From assembly GCA_038503065.1 (NCBI GenBank), contig JBCAMK010000007.1:620001-684000 (forward strand): a stretch of DNA of 64,000 bases, given 5' to 3'. This document shows, piece by piece, positions 12,922-26,597 of the stretch (within the stretch, counting starts at the first letter, position 1; each line of letters opens with the position of its first letter). Under the pieces are notes generated by a model that was given only the letters and a program-made list of their open reading frames with translations, ran no database searches and had not been told where the DNA came from. The position numbers were made by a program, and so were the translations under genes. Origin of the DNA: Paragyromitra xinjiangensis (lineage: Eukaryota > Ascomycota > Pezizomycetes > Pezizales > Discinaceae).

Positions 12922-15900
12922 TGTCGTGCGGCGATTTTCGCCTCTCAACCACGGAAAACTTGGTTTCTCCTTTTATCCTTTCCTGGCCACGGGGTTTTCT
13001 TTTAATATGTTTTACTACCAGTCTTTTCTTTCACTTTTATGTAATTAGGGTTGTATGCTTTACGGATGATTGGCGAGTATGGGAGGGAACTTAACGGGAC
13101 TTGGGTGAAATTGGCGTTTGAAAAATTCCAACCTTTTTATTTATTCTAACTACTACTGATCTATCCCCCCTCTCTTTCTCCGTTATTATACCAGTTATTG
13201 TCTTCTGCCTTGTAGGGATCACGGCTGGTTGGCTTTATTTCCTGCGGGAGAGATCACCAAGTTATCATTTATTACTTGTAAGCCTTCGGTTCAGAATTCC
13301 CCGGATATATAGGATTGGTTATGTGCATGGTTTGAGACGTGCTTCATGTTTTTTTCTCCACCCTCGGTAACTGATAGATAGCAGCTCGTATAAGCGAAGC
13401 TTAAGTGTTCAAAGAAGGGGCGTTAGCCACTGCAGTCCCGCTTCCTAGAAGAGACGGATAACGCACGGTCCGTCACGCAAGTGTCGCCGGCGAAATGTTC
13501 TGGACTCTCTTTAGTGGCTTTTCCCCTACTTTTGCTTTTATTTTGACAGCTACCGGGGGCGCATATGGCACACTTCCCGTTTTATGTAGGTACGCTACCT
13601 CTTTCGTCTTCTATCGTTGGCCCCAGCCCTTTCTTCAGTGATTCGTCTATTACAGTAGACAGGAGAGAAACAAGAGACGTGAGAGGAAAAGGACACCTGA
13701 CAAGGCGCTTAGACCTGTCGACAAGGTACACCTCCCAGATTGAGGGGAATGGCATGACTCTTGCAGAAGCTCCCGAAGCCCGGAGAAGTTAAAGAGTGGA
13801 GATTTCGAGCACCATTGCAGACTGTAAAGGGGATGAAAAAGTAATTCGTACTTGAATGACCAGAAAGGAAAAAGAAATACATGTCGTAAATATCCGCTTT
13901 TGTCCTCTTTACCAATATGTGGTACGCCATACCCCACACACTTGCTTCTCAAACTCCGTGTATCCGGCAATTGTATTGGTAGGTATTCCAAGACTTCATC
14001 TAACCCTCTCCTGGGTGCCAGTCGTGTCTAGATCTCGTTTCTTCTTCTTATTTGTCCAATATGCCTACAGTCACGATGATAATCTAACATATGCCTCCGT
14101 GAACACGGAATCACAACCTCGAATTGGACGTATCCGTAGACTCAACGGAAAATTAGGGGGTTGGCCTCAAACGAGCGTAAATTTACACCATAACGATATA
14201 TCACGTCAATTTATATATCGGCACTACGGGATCTGATGTGAAGCAGATGTCTTAAAAAGCTCCACAAGAACCAAAAACGTTAGGGCCTAAAAGCACCATG
14301 CTGGAAAGCAGTAAGCACGGGTTAGTAATCGTGCTTGCCAGATAAAGTGTGTATCGACAAGGATGACGGGCTGGCCACTAGATGGAAGATCTGAACGGCC
14401 AAAAAAAGCATCAAAAGTAACTCCACTTTCTTCTCTTAGGTTACCAAGGGTGCACAGAACCTGGATAGGAATGGCATTTTCATTCCCCGTACATTACTCA
14501 GAAGAGGTTTCAGAGCAGGTCTCAGAACAGGTCAAGGCACGTTAGCTCCCGAGAGGTACCTACATGTGGTATTGTGACTGCTAGATAAACCATATGTATA
14601 TTTTGAACCAAGGTCTTATTTGTTGGTTTTTGTAACCCCCACACAACATTGGTCGAGAACTATTCGATGTAACCTAAGGAAAGTCCCATCGCCAACGGAA
14701 CCAATCCTCTAAAATTGGGAGCTAATGTATTGCTATAACTAAAATGTAACGGGTAATAATGGAAAAGGGATCAGCGAGTAAACACGGAAGCCAGAGATGA
14801 TACGAAGAGAAAGAAAGAAAAAAGTTTCAATGGCAAAAAAAACCTAAAAGGGAAGCAATAAAGGATATCAAATATGCAGATATGAAGGCACGATCAAGCA
14901 TGTAAGGCTATCTATGTACTCTATTCTCTATTCCCAGTGTCGATATCGGTAAGGCAAGGGTATAAGCTACGAACCAGAGTAGGGCGGGTCGCTTGAGCTC
15001 GGTTCCTTTAGACTCCCTTCCTGTCCAACCATGGGTTGGAACCAGCGGTAATCCGGTTTTCGTCCTTATGCGCTCGGACGTCCCGTTGCCCTAACCGACT
15101 CAGCCAGCTGCCTGTTCTTGACCAGAATTCCGAATCAGTCATTAACCCGGTCCTTGCATCGACCTGTGAACATTTTCTTTTGGATGGACCGGCGAATACG
15201 AATTCGGTGGCTAAAAGCCCGGGAAGCCAGCGAGGAGGCGTCCTCGGGGGGGGGGCATCGTGTAAAGAAACTTGTGTGGACAACGTTTGCTTGACAGACG
15301 ATCGAACCCCTCCCGAAAAGACCTTAGTGGCCGGTACCCCGATGCTCCACACCACCATCATGTCCTGTCACACGGTGCACGGGCATCACTGCAGGTTTCT
15401 CACCCAGGAGTAGACTTGCGATTGCCCACGGCATAGCCTTGTCACATTTGCCACGGAAAATTGACAAAATCGACGAACAGCAAGATAAATAAATAAAAAA
15501 AAGTTGGTCGAGGCACTTTCGGCTCTGTCAGTGCCGGGAAATAAAAGTATTTGCTGCGCACGGGTGCTGCTACCGCTATTTCGTGCATTATTCGGTATTT
15601 TTCCCTGGCTATGTAATATATAGGTGTATTTATATACACATATATATCGCCACTGTGACCAGGTGTAGATAATCCTGTGGAAAAGAACGGATATGATGAT
15701 GTTCTCTAGGGAGAGTAAGTGAGTGCCTCGTAGGAGTAGAGGTAACTTTAAGCATTTAAAACTCAGGTGAAGCATTCCACAAACAAGTAACCCGTTTGCT
15801 TACCACCCTGCCTATCCCGTCTCCTTTGACCATCAATCGGGTGGTTTGGGTGTCGGATGGGATATATCAGGCTCAATTATGTCGGCCCAATATATTTGTT

Positions 15901-18900
15901 TCGATCCTGACTGGGCCACGAAGGAAGCGGACCGTTGGTGGATTTTCGGTTGTGGCTCATCGTTGGTCGTGATGCCGACTTGGTTGCAGGTCCAGAACGA
16001 AGTCAAGAGACCTACAGATATGATACCAGGTTTGAAGCCCGCTAGTTTCTGATTGGTCGCACTTGCGGAAAAGGCTCGCCGTTTTTGTTGAATCCAGTAT
16101 CGCTTCTCATGGCTTTTCTTCTCTTATATTTTGGCGTCCCAAAAGGGATGGATTTACCACTGCAGCATTAGGGTGCCTGTCTTGCTAATGCTAACGCTAT
16201 AATGGACAGAATTCTCCGTTCGGAGCGCCTCTTACGCTCGAAGCCTTTAAGATGGGGTGTCACCCAAAAGGTCCAGTGTAGGTTTAAGTTAGTACCAACT
16301 ACATAATCTATCAGTCAACATTGTCGTTGAGAAAAGAACCCACGAACGAGACTTTGCCATCCTCAAATAAAGATAACACTATACAGCACCAGGGGTAATT
16401 ACCCAGGAAATTGGTTGTACCACGGCAGCGCAAGTCCGGGTACAGGAGTGCTCATCCTCGATCGCACCTGCTGTCTAGTGTTCTTGTCTGTTCCACGACG
16501 AATATTTTGTCTTTTTGGGAGGTGAGATTTACCTTTTCTATTGGCGCATGGACCCACCCAGCAAGCGAGAAAAGCAATATGACAACAAGGTGGTCGAATG
16601 GCCCTAACAGAGTGCGAGCATGGCGCTGCCGTGCGCAACGGTTCCAACGTCTCAAAAACGTGGTGTTGATTCAGAATTACAGGTCAAAAGTCCGCGTATC
16701 GGCGTATCCGGACTCGTGAATTCGATATCTGTTTTTTTTTCCTTCCTTCCTCTTGCCATCTTGCTCTGGGTTTCGGACATGGCAAACGAATGGTGGATTC
16801 GAAGACTCACATGGCCACAGTTTAGAAACACGCATACGCATGAGATAAACAGGCTCTTGCGGGCCAGGGTTGATGATTCTCACGCATAGCGTACCGGAGC
16901 TTTAGCCGCGATCAGACAGACTACCTGGTTCAGAGGGACCGACGGGTTGCGCAAGCGGGACGTGGTAGCGTTTTTGTGCGCCAGCGACCTCGACCGAGGA
17001 ATCGACGCTGCTTGTCTGATTGCCGGCACATGCTTGAAGCCTGCCGGGTCATATCAACAACAAGGCTCCACAAACTCCACCCCCCCCAAAAATGCAGCAA
17101 CTCAGAGGGCGAGGAAAAAAGAAAAAAGCAAAAGAAGGGAAAAAGAAAAAAGGAAAGAAAAATCTAATGCTAAATTGGGCCTCTTATTCCTTACCGTCAT
17201 CGGCTGCCTGCGGGTGTCTATTGAGCGCCATGGAGACGAGGAACCAGCCTGCTTTCACCTCTTCGATTGCATGGTTTTGATGCTCTACAATTCATTATTT
17301 TTATCTTTATTACCTGGCTACACATATACCAGGACAATGTCTAGGACCACAACACTTGTAGTTACCATCTCTCTCCCTTCGCTTCCCATGATTGAAACAT
17401 TTTAGGGTGATCTAGATTTACTTGTAACCCGTCTCGCTCCCACCCGTTCGGTTCTTACCTTGTCTTTGCCCCTTTGCGTTGTGCTGGCATGTTGGCTCTC
17501 TCGATCTCCACACTTTCATCACCCATCTCCATCGTCCATCCCCACTCTTCGCGGCGAGAGAATTGCATCTAACCCTCCTCTACCTACCCTCCTACTCCTC
17601 CTCTTCCTTTTACCCCCCCTTCTCCGCCTCCAACCCCCTCCTGTCCCCCTTTCCCCCCCGGATGCATGCCCGATTATCATCTCTCCCCAGCCGCCGCCTA
17701 GTGTTGCCCTCTCTTATTTCGTCACCCGAGACACTGTGCGCTGCCTTTCTCGAAGCTCGGGGTCCACAAGGTCTGGCCAGACTGGGTCCCCAACCGTCAA
17801 TCTGTCAAGTCCCAGTTTGGCGCCGTGTCTTGCTTTGCTGACCCTTCTCGTCCAAATCTGCAAGCCGTTATACGGAAATATCCCACCCACACGTCGTCCA
17901 GAGATCCTCTCCCCGTTCATCCCTCCCAGCCAACCCCTCCCCACCCTTCCCTCCCATCTCTATTGTCTTGATTCCTCCGTGCACATGTGCATCCTGCAGC
18001 ACTCCGAAGAAAGAAAAAAAGTTTGAGCGGGCATATTTAATTTTAATTGAGCCAAGTTAAATAAGTATTGGCTTTGACAACTTTCTCTCTCTCTCTTTTT
18101 TGACTGTTTGCATACCTAACTCGCAACCACCAAGCAAACCGGGGAAAGGTGCAGGATCTCGAGAGCTAGAGAGAAAGAGAGACAGACGCAGTGGCAGCAA
18201 GGGAGACGAGAGCTAGACAACTGCTCCGTAATCGCATCATCGTCATCATCATCATCATCATCCAGTGAACATCGCTCACCTAGTCAATCTTTTTCTCCCG
18301 TCAAGTTAGATCCTAAGCAAACCCGCAAACAATCCCCCCCCAGCCTGCTCAGGTCAGGGCTTCAACCGTCGCTACCCTACCACCTTCCTCCCCTTCCTCG
18401 GGCCATCTTCTATTTTACGTACATAATAACATCCTATCTATCTCTTCCGGCCACTTTCTCCTTTCGTTCACACGCTCGCATCTTTTTCACTAGTCCTGTC
18501 TTTTGTTGCTGCAGCAACTTATATACTCCTAGGTTCCAGACGCAGTTCTGAGGTTACCCCCTCACGCACTATCTGAGTTTACACTTTGGCAAGTCAAGTT
18601 CCTGGTTGCGCTTACGGCTAAGTTCTCAACTTTGCTTGGCACCTTTTCGCCAGCATCCGCTCGCTTTGTTGCGCCTCATCACGATCACAACTGAACAAGG
18701 CTAGCCCTACCGCGGTATCAATTGTTTATCCAGAGATCATTTCGAAGCACTGTCAGTATTGTGATCAAGTCAGGAACACCGAGTTGGTTGAAAATTTGGC
18801 TGGTCTGGAAGTTGGAAGGGGAAGTCGTCACAACAAACACCGTGAGGGGAGGGGAAGAATTTAAGGTTAGAGGCGGGGCAGATAAACGTGTTTTCTGAAG

Positions 18901-19417
18901 AAGGGAGAGAAAAAGAAAGAAGGTTGTTGGAAAGGATAATTCTCGGCAAAAGAAGAAACTACATTCTTCTATAGAGAAGCTTCTTGCATACAATATCCAC
19001 TCCCCGACTCCATCCGTCTTCACATGGCCGAGTACTAGAACCTTTGACTCCTTTTACGACAAAGGTATTTTATAGGGGACAGCGCACAAGGGGAAGCTAT
19101 CACGAATCACCAACACTGTAGTCGCCCAGTGAGACGATCAAGCGGCCCGGGCTTCTGTGGGTGTCTTTCATCAGGGTCGCTGCTATATAAGCCATACCCT
19201 TGAATTGTCCAGAAAACTTCGGGTTTTGTGAAACATCAAATTTTCGTGTCGCCACCATATCAGAGTTTATTTGGATACACGACATCTTACTGTTCATCAC
19301 AACTGCGTGGGGCTGATTCAGAAACGTAATAGCCACTCCTAGAGCTTCGCCGAGAACACCATCTATTCCTAGTTGTTTTTGTGGCCTGTACTCGACAAAC
19401 AATCGAGTGAAGCTTGA
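12922..19417. other. 6.5-kb gap without a recognisable gene
   Basis: Frames here are short, mostly lack ATG starts and show no protein family on either strand. The first part follows SAS3. From about 17,460 to 18,700 the plus strand becomes strongly pyrimidine-rich with CT runs and a (CAT)n tract, the character of a fungal promoter or long 5' leader for vosA. I found no tRNA cloverleaf and no transposon ends. Confidence 0.45.
18235..18261. repeat. (CAT)9 microsatellite
   Basis: Nine trinucleotide units, eight CAT and one CGT at position three. It lies in the pyrimidine-rich region about 1.2 kb upstream of the vosA start codon. A CT dinucleotide run is nearby at about 18,083-18,097. Confidence 0.85.
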
Positions 19418-21301
19418 ATGAACTCCCACACGTTTGTTGACGCCTCTTCAAGAGTGGGAAGGTTGAGGAGGTAAGGAGATGACTCACTGGCTTATTAAGT
19501 TGTCCAAAGGTTGATGCTAAATGTTCGATCAACAGTGAGGACTATGAATTACTTATTCGACAGGGGCCGGAACGTGCTCGCGTTGCCGGCGTTAAGGAAA
19601 AGGGTAGATATCTCTTGGTTTCTATCTTACGGACCCGTTGTAGTGCTAATGTCTGGTGGCATTTTAGATCGCAAACCGGTTGATCCTCCTCCGATAATTC
19701 AACTAAAGATTCGAGATGATTCAGACCCAACACAGTATGTTATTACCAATCTTTTATCCGATGCAAGCGCTGATAGGGGAGACACAGGAATTATCTCCAA
19801 AGTCCCTACTATTTCATGTGCACAAATCTCTATAGCTCAGTACACGATTCACCCTCTCCTATACCGCCACATCAAGCGCTAGCAGGGACTTTGGTATCCT
19901 CCCTTCATCGGTTGAAGGATATCGACAATAGTGGTACGTTTTTGTTGACTGATATTGGGTCCAGTGCCACAATAAATCTAACGTTTGTAGATGGTGGATT
20001 TTTCGTCTTCGGAGATTTATCAGTAAAAATTGAAGGGGAATTCCGTCTGAGGTTCAGTCTTTTTGAGATGTTAAAGTAAGTATTTTAGTGCTTATCAGAT
20101 CTGCGTGAATTAGCTGGGCTAACTATCAAAGTAGAAATGAGGTGGTTCATATCAAATCAATTACGTCGGACCCATTTACAGGTTTGTGCTACTATTTCCG
20201 CTAAACTTAATAGATCTAACCGCGCCTTGTAGTATATGCGGCCAAAAATTTCCCTGGGATGTCAGAATCTACTTTTTTGTCTCGGTCGTTTGGAGATCAA
20301 GGGGTGCGGCTGCGGATAAGGAAAGAACCGCGAACTCTATTGTTAGAAAAAAATTTCCCCGAATTATCAATACGTGGGTGCTAATGCATTACAGAAAACG
20401 ACCACCTCCAGGTTTACGCCCAGAAGATTATCCACCTCGGCCGCCCTACCCTATGCCTCCAGACCAACGGCCGTCTCAGCCATATCCCCCACCACCGAAC
20501 AGTTTTATGCCTTCTCAAAGTCATGAATATCCGGCTCCATATAGTGAGCAGTCGAAACGGCGGAGAACTGAGCTTGTTAGTCCCCGAGATAACCGGGGAG
20601 AGCCCCAGTATGCGCCTCGTCAGTCATATGATCAACCACACTATCCCATGTACCCGCCTTCGTCTCAACCCCAGTACCCCCCAGTCTACAATTACCATCC
20701 CTATGCACCGCCCCCTCCGCCCGACTACGGATATCGCCAACAACCGCCCCCACCACCTCCACCACCATCACACTCTCATTCCCACTCTTCATCTACATCT
20801 TCGCCTTATCAGTCACCTCGGCCGCAGTCATACCCTTTGCAGCGTTCGCCTTTACCCCATAATCAATCTGTTCCGCAAAATCAATATCGATACCAGCCGG
20901 GCCCTCCTTCGCAAACCCAGCTTCAGCATGGTCAACAACCTCCTTCACAGTCACCGCAAATCGGGCCTTCAATTAGGTCACCCATCTCAACATCCGGTAT
21001 TTCACCTCATTCAAGGTCTCAACAGCCCCCCCACCAATCTCATCTGAGCTCGGCCGCATCCCCCGCATCTTCAATGCCCATGGCACCGCCGCCAGCATCA
21101 CCTGGTCATCGCCAGCAACCTCAGCAGGGAAATCAAGTTTATCTGCCTCCCTTACAACTACCGCCGATGACATCTGGCCCACAGAATCAATCATCGGCGG
21201 CACAGCAGCACAATGCCATGCCACCGATGTTGACTCAACAGTCAGGGTATGGCCCTCCAACGTCCTTTGATTCCGCTGCTCAACAGCAGTCGTCCACTTA
21301 A
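19418..21301 (+). CDS. vosA: Velvet-domain developmental regulator, VosA type, 8 exons
   Basis: Exons: 19418-19470, 19536-19603, 19668-19734, 19788-19933, 19991-20075, 20135-20181, 20233-20341, 20395-21301; 493 aa. The velvet domain covers about residues 19-190: [113 protein letters not shown]. Every splice join falls inside a conserved motif and restores it. The remaining 300 residues are a Pro/Gln/Ser/His-rich tail after a short basic patch ([14 protein letters not shown]). Velvet proteins bind DNA through an NF-kB-like fold and pair with each other to coordinate sporulation, trehalose storage and secondary metabolism. The uninterrupted domain and the [12 protein letters not shown] motif point to VosA rather than VelB or VeA; VelC is the main alternative. 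Confidence 0.85.
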
Positions 21302-23155
21302 TCACCTTCTTATACTCGTTTGTTCCTCTTACGTAGTTACGGCCGAAGCGAGGGAGACAAAAAAAGAAAGAGAGAGTTTGCTTCGAATGACCCTGGTTAT
21401 TTTGGAGTGTAATGTGCATTGCCTCGGTTTTGGGTTTGTTTTATTCCATTATTATCATTTCATATACGGGCAATAGTATATTGCTCTCTTTCATTTGGTC
21501 TGGACTCGAGCAGCTGAGGTGTTTAATGCTGTCGAATATATAGCGGAGGTTGGATCAGCAGGAGAGTGGAGTGACCTGGTGCTCGGGGAACATAGTGGGA
21601 TTTTCTTTTCATGTCAAAGGCGCAGAATTGGCGGTTTCATAGCATCACGATACGATTTCGAACGACATATTCATATATTCATAGGGTTTTTTTTGCTTGT
21701 CTTCATATTTCTCTTTTTTTCATTTTCAATTTCCTTGGGGCGGATGATCGCAGAAATACATTGGGCATTCGGAACGGCAGATTTTTTCTTTCTTCTTTAT
21801 TTCCCTCTAGCCAGATGCTCTAACATTTTGGAAGGGGTTTCTTATCTCCTTTCGGCAGCAGGATGATCAAAGAAGCTTGGGTAAGTAAACGAGAAAGGCG
21901 ACCAAGACTCTTTCATCCCATCTCGTGTTTTTTTTAGGCCATACTTTTTTTCAGCATGTAACATATTCACGTTTCACCTAGTCACGGTTTTTTTTTTGGA
22001 TTGGTGACAAAATCCGCATACTGTATGAAGCGAGTAGGAAGCCTAATACTTGCATCTGCATAGCTGTACGCAGAGCACACATGTAGATACTCGAGTTTTA
22101 CAACACTAAAGCCCTGAGGCGGTTAAGCTCCTTGTGGTAACTCAGATCGTTTATCTTCCTGCATGCTGTCCGGAGCGACCAATCGGCAAAACCATATGCA
22201 CAGGCAGGAATAGACGGGAAATTTGTCTTAGTTTGCGCCATTCGCTTCTTGCGGTCCGAGACAAGCTGCAGGGTTTTAACTTTTTCTGATGTCTCAAATA
22301 CGGAGCTTCTTTTGGGTGGCAGAGCCCCAGTCCTGGTTTGCTTCGGCCGTCTGCTTCCAATTGGCTCAGCTGGCGCGGAACCGCAAGACCAGGTTGCATG
22401 TCGAGATAGCTGCCATGCCACACGCTTGCCGAGCCTCAAGGGTGTGGGAGCCACTCGCTAGCTTTGGAGATCACGATTCACCAAGTCGGCACACTCCACC
22501 ACGAAAGAGCTCCGCCAGTAGATCACCATCACCAGGTCCAGAGCTAACACCACGTGAGGAAAGGATCAGACCACCACGCCAACAATTTGTGGTATATGCG
22601 CCAATTGCTGTTTCACGGGAAAAAGAAACTTTAGTGTGCACCCGCTCTGCTGTCATTGAAGCTTCAGAATCGGTAAACCTCTCGACCTGAAGGTAAATCA
22701 AGACCACCCGTGTTAGTAAATCGAATGCCAACAACTGATCTACGCATCTTACGTCCTACGCATTCCGTCAGCCGCGGATCTGCCATCTCGAATTCACAGA
22801 ATCCCCTGCATTGGTGGCGTCCTTTCTCATCTTTAACTCGTTGTTACGCTGCTGAAGCCACGGCAAGTATGGCGGATCTGGTGACTGGCATCTCCCTTGT
22901 GGCTGGTTGGGATCCTCGGCTCGAGGCGTCTGCCGCGGAGGTGTTCATTTACACAAAGGTCTTATAATCTCCCATTGTAGCACTTGTTTCCATGCAGCTG
23001 TTTACTGTCCCTTGCATCATTTTTCCGCGTTGGTTCTGGAACCATGGTCCATGAAGCAGCGAAATGAAGGCTAACTTCGAATCACCCGGGTTGGTTGTTT
23101 CGAGCCACAGATTACTCCGCAGCCAGCTGCAAAAGTTTCTTTGCTTCACCTCCAG
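21302..23155. other. Intergenic or 5' exons of the following unknown gene
   Basis: About 1.85 kb. The first part should hold the vosA 3' UTR. Between about 22,400 and 22,970 plus-strand frames with a protein-like Ser/Pro/Arg-rich composition (SPSRHTPPRKSSASRSPSP; MPTTDLRILRPTHSVSRG) could be upstream exons of the gene starting at 23.1 kb. I could not find splice joins that connect them. Confidence 0.35.
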
Positions 23156-26100
23156 AGACTTGTCGCAAAAGCAACCCTGTTGCGCGTTATCCCTCTGCTT
23201 CCGGATGGTACTAGCCCACGTGAATCCCCAGGAATTCGTGCCCTAGGGGTCCCGGTTGTCGCAGGTAGAAACCGTACCGCTTCCCAAACACCAGTTGGGC
23301 GGAGGAGGGCTAGCGAAATCACTCTCGATGGGGTCGGATCTGATTCCAGCAAGGATACCTCTGGCAATAGCGATGAAGATAGTGGAAGCCCGACCCACGT
23401 AGAAACACCAGGGAAGCGAAAGGTAGATAGAATGATTTTGAACCAAATTGGTGACGAGGTAGCCTCATATTCTTCTGTTAGGGGCGAATCACTCATATCT
23501 AAAAATTTACCTGGATATCAGAAGAGTTTTGGAGTATCTGGGAAATTCAATGATAGTTTTGCGGCGGAGACACTCTCTGATGGTATGGATGTTATTACTA
23601 CCCTCCTAACAAACACCAGCGGTATGTACAATTTTTCTGGCTTTCAGCAAGGATCTGGTAGGTCGGGAAATGGATTTCCGGCTTCTGGTATGGGAGTGAG
23701 GTACCATCGAGATGCCAATGGAAACTTTAAACCAGCAAAGCTTTCGGATGAGCGAGGCGTATGCCGTAGCCTCAATGAGCCCTTGGGCCTCGGTAAATCC
23801 AAAAGGGTATTTTCTATTAGTTCCATGCAGAAAGATTTGTCTCCAATGACAGAGAAAACTCTTGGAAGAATTGTTGGGCTTAGCGCTTCGATCAAAGATT
23901 TACATCCTGGTGGGCAGGACGGGGCGGCTGAAGATTCTGAAGCAGTGCTGTATTCTTCCGAAGTTGCTGCGGAAAGTGCGGCAGCCGCGAAAGAGCGTAG
24001 TTCTAGAAGGAGTGACGACGGGATCCCCGTTGAAGGCGAAATGATAAGACAGGTAGCTTCCGAAACGGATGAATCTGCAGGATCTGAGCCCGAAGAAACC
24101 AAAATGGCTATTGAAAGAGACACACTGTTCATTTGCTTTCCAGGTAATATTCGTAACGATGCTGTTGGTATGTTATACTACCCTTTCATCAGTTATGCCA
24201 TTTCTCATTTCTCCTTTAGTAGTTGAGGTGATGTTGGAGATTAAACCACTTTATCTTGAGGGGAAGCCTTATGTCACTTTCATCTTTGCTGGTCTACCGT
24301 ATTGCAATAGCGGGGCTTACATCAATTTTCGCATTAATGACAAAGACGACTGGAAATTTAACACCTTTCCAGAAATTACTCCCATTAAGGTCGAGGAATC
24401 TGAAGAAAATAGGCTACGCGGCGTTCTGGACTTGACTGGGAAGTTACACCCTGTCGGTGCTAATCGCTCACTCATAATTAGGGCACTCCGACGACCCACA
24501 GTCCTAGAGGTATTAAATTTCAAAATGAAGTCAGACATTAATGCAAAATTTTCATGGTCTCCTATCGATGGCCAGATTACATCGGAGTTTGAGATCAACG
24601 TCGTTTTCTTAGACCTTGAGTCGGATAATGACGCCAATCGTAGCCTAATTAATTTTTATCTTGTCAATGGCCCCGAGAGACAAGGTGATATGATTGTGGA
24701 TTCTCCTGAAGGAATCCCCATAGAATTTGTTCTCGGGGATCTTGATTTTGAAAATTACGAGATCTGCGCACGACGTTGCAGGCTCCTCCGGGTTAAGCGA
24801 CCTACGAAAGATGCTCACCAACCCCTACGAATCCGGTTTAGTAAACGCCTAGGAACAAAACACCATGAAATTGATATTCCGATCATCCGCGTCGGAGGGG
24901 AAGCTACTCTCATCAAAGAAAGTATTGCTGTTGTGAAACCGAGATTACCATTGGAAGCAGTGTTTTCTCCGAACACTACATCGTGGGAAAAAATGGATGG
25001 TCAATCTGAAGGGAAGGTATCTAAATTCACAAGAACTGGGATAAATATGAGGGAAGCAAATCCGTCAATACTCATTTCGTGCCTTAATCCGGTATTTTCG
25101 CCTACAGCCGAGAGAATGAATCGGGCCCTAGCGGGCGATGATGGGTTCATTGATCGAATTAGCTATGAAGTTCAGGAGTCTGGGAGTTTTGATGACAGAA
25201 AAGCCCTAGTAGTTGTGGTGAGCATGAGGTTTGGTGTTGAAATTCCTATCGGGATAGAGTCTATGGAGGAAATAGTTCGGATTCATACTGGTAGTTTCGG
25301 GTTCAATTTCGCTACGATTAACGGCAAAACAGCAGGGAAGAGTATATTTTTTGAAGATGGTGATGAATTGTTAATTCTCAACAGCGAAATTATCACGGGT
25401 AGAGGCAGCGATGGGTGTAAAGAGAGACTCGTGATGATTAACCTTGAATGGTTTAGTGAGCAAAGGTTAGGCCTTTCCTGCGGAGAGATGATAGAGTTTA
25501 GGCTGCCTCGAATGATGGCAAGGGTTGTAGGGAGGACAGACTTTGTGTGCGGAAACCAACAAGGTAGGTCTGACCACTTTTTCAGTTTTAGTATCTTTGT
25601 TAGATCCATTCACTGATACTAATGATTACTCTTCTTCACAGCTCGTATTGTATCTCGGACGCAACATCCTAACGGTAATAATGTTACTTCCGGTTTCACT
25701 AACGGCAAAGCTATCATTTCGGGCATGGACACCAATAAGAACGAAATATTCCTTCAGATTCCGCGCAGAGGGGGTAAAGATACCTGCAGGACTTGGGTGA
25801 GCAAGCGATCTAGCAAGTGCTCCTCACCTGCTACGCAAGGAACTATAACCCCTTCGATGTTCTCCATGAGTGCGACAAGTTTCCATTCAATTCTTAGCGA
25901 AAGTTTTGAAACTACCGAAAGGAAACGCCAGGAACAGTCGGGGACTCCTGTACATGATGCAGATGAGACATCTTTAGGTGTTCCAGTATCCCGCTGGATA
26001 TGGAACACAAAGGATATCGTGGTTATGATCTTGATGATTGGGCTTTTATTCATTAATTTGATCTCGCAGTCTGCAAGAAACACAGCACTCAAGACCTCAC

Positions 26101-26597
26101 TTCGTCATACTAGAGCCATGTTGGAAGAGAGGGAGAGAATTATCAAGGAAAAATCGTCTGAGAATCTACCGTCGCATAAATTGCAGAAGATGGGAAGAGG
26201 ATCGGAGGATCTATGGTGGTCTGTGGTTGGCGGTGGGAACGTCCATGAGATTGGGCATTTTACGGTCGATGTAGTAACGATGGACAATTGGAAAAAGGGC
26301 TCGACTCGTCATGCGACGAAAGGCGTTACTTATAATGAGCAAGTTGAACAATTGGGTGGACAGGACTCTGAGGGGGAATGTCAACCCGGTAAAGGACGAC
26401 TTGCTGAGGAAGTAACGATTGGGCAAAACGAAGTAGTAGACAGTGAACCAACAGGTTGGGCAAAAAAGAAGTACGAAGAAGAGCACCAGAAAAGAGTGGC
26501 GCAAATTTTGCTGGAGGAAGAAACTCTCGAGGGAAAAACTCAGCGCATTATTGTCAATGTTTTAAGGTTCTTTTGGTTCTTGGTGTTTGGTGTCTAG
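23156..26597 (+). CDS. Large protein of unknown function with C-terminal membrane segments; 5' end unresolved
   Basis: Three exons (23156-24167, 24220-25563, 25642-26597) join in frame to at least 1103 residues; both introns have GT-AG ends. The first in-frame ATG is near 23,430, but the frame is open and protein-like back to a good acceptor at 23,154-23,155, so upstream exons are likely. I do not recognise the family. Order: a basic Ser/Arg-rich disordered start; a Ser/Ala-rich acidic linker (residues about 230-330); a long beta-rich core with no recognised motif (VVEVMLEIKPLYLEGKPYVT, PYCNSGAYINFRI, LIIRALRRPTVLEVLNF, IRFSKRLGTKHHEIDIPII); a disordered Ser/Thr stretch; then a hydrophobic segment near 26,020-26,075 (DIVVMILMIGLLFINLI), a charged coiled-coil-like region and a second hydrophobic stretch at the very C-terminus (IIVNVLRFFWFLVFGV). 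This suggests an internal-membrane protein with a large cytoplasmic head. Confidence 0.75.

Noticed and set aside
17460..18026. A 188-codon Pro/Leu/Ser-rich frame in the CT-rich region
   Set aside because: It lacks an ATG start and its composition is what any pyrimidine-rich stretch would give.
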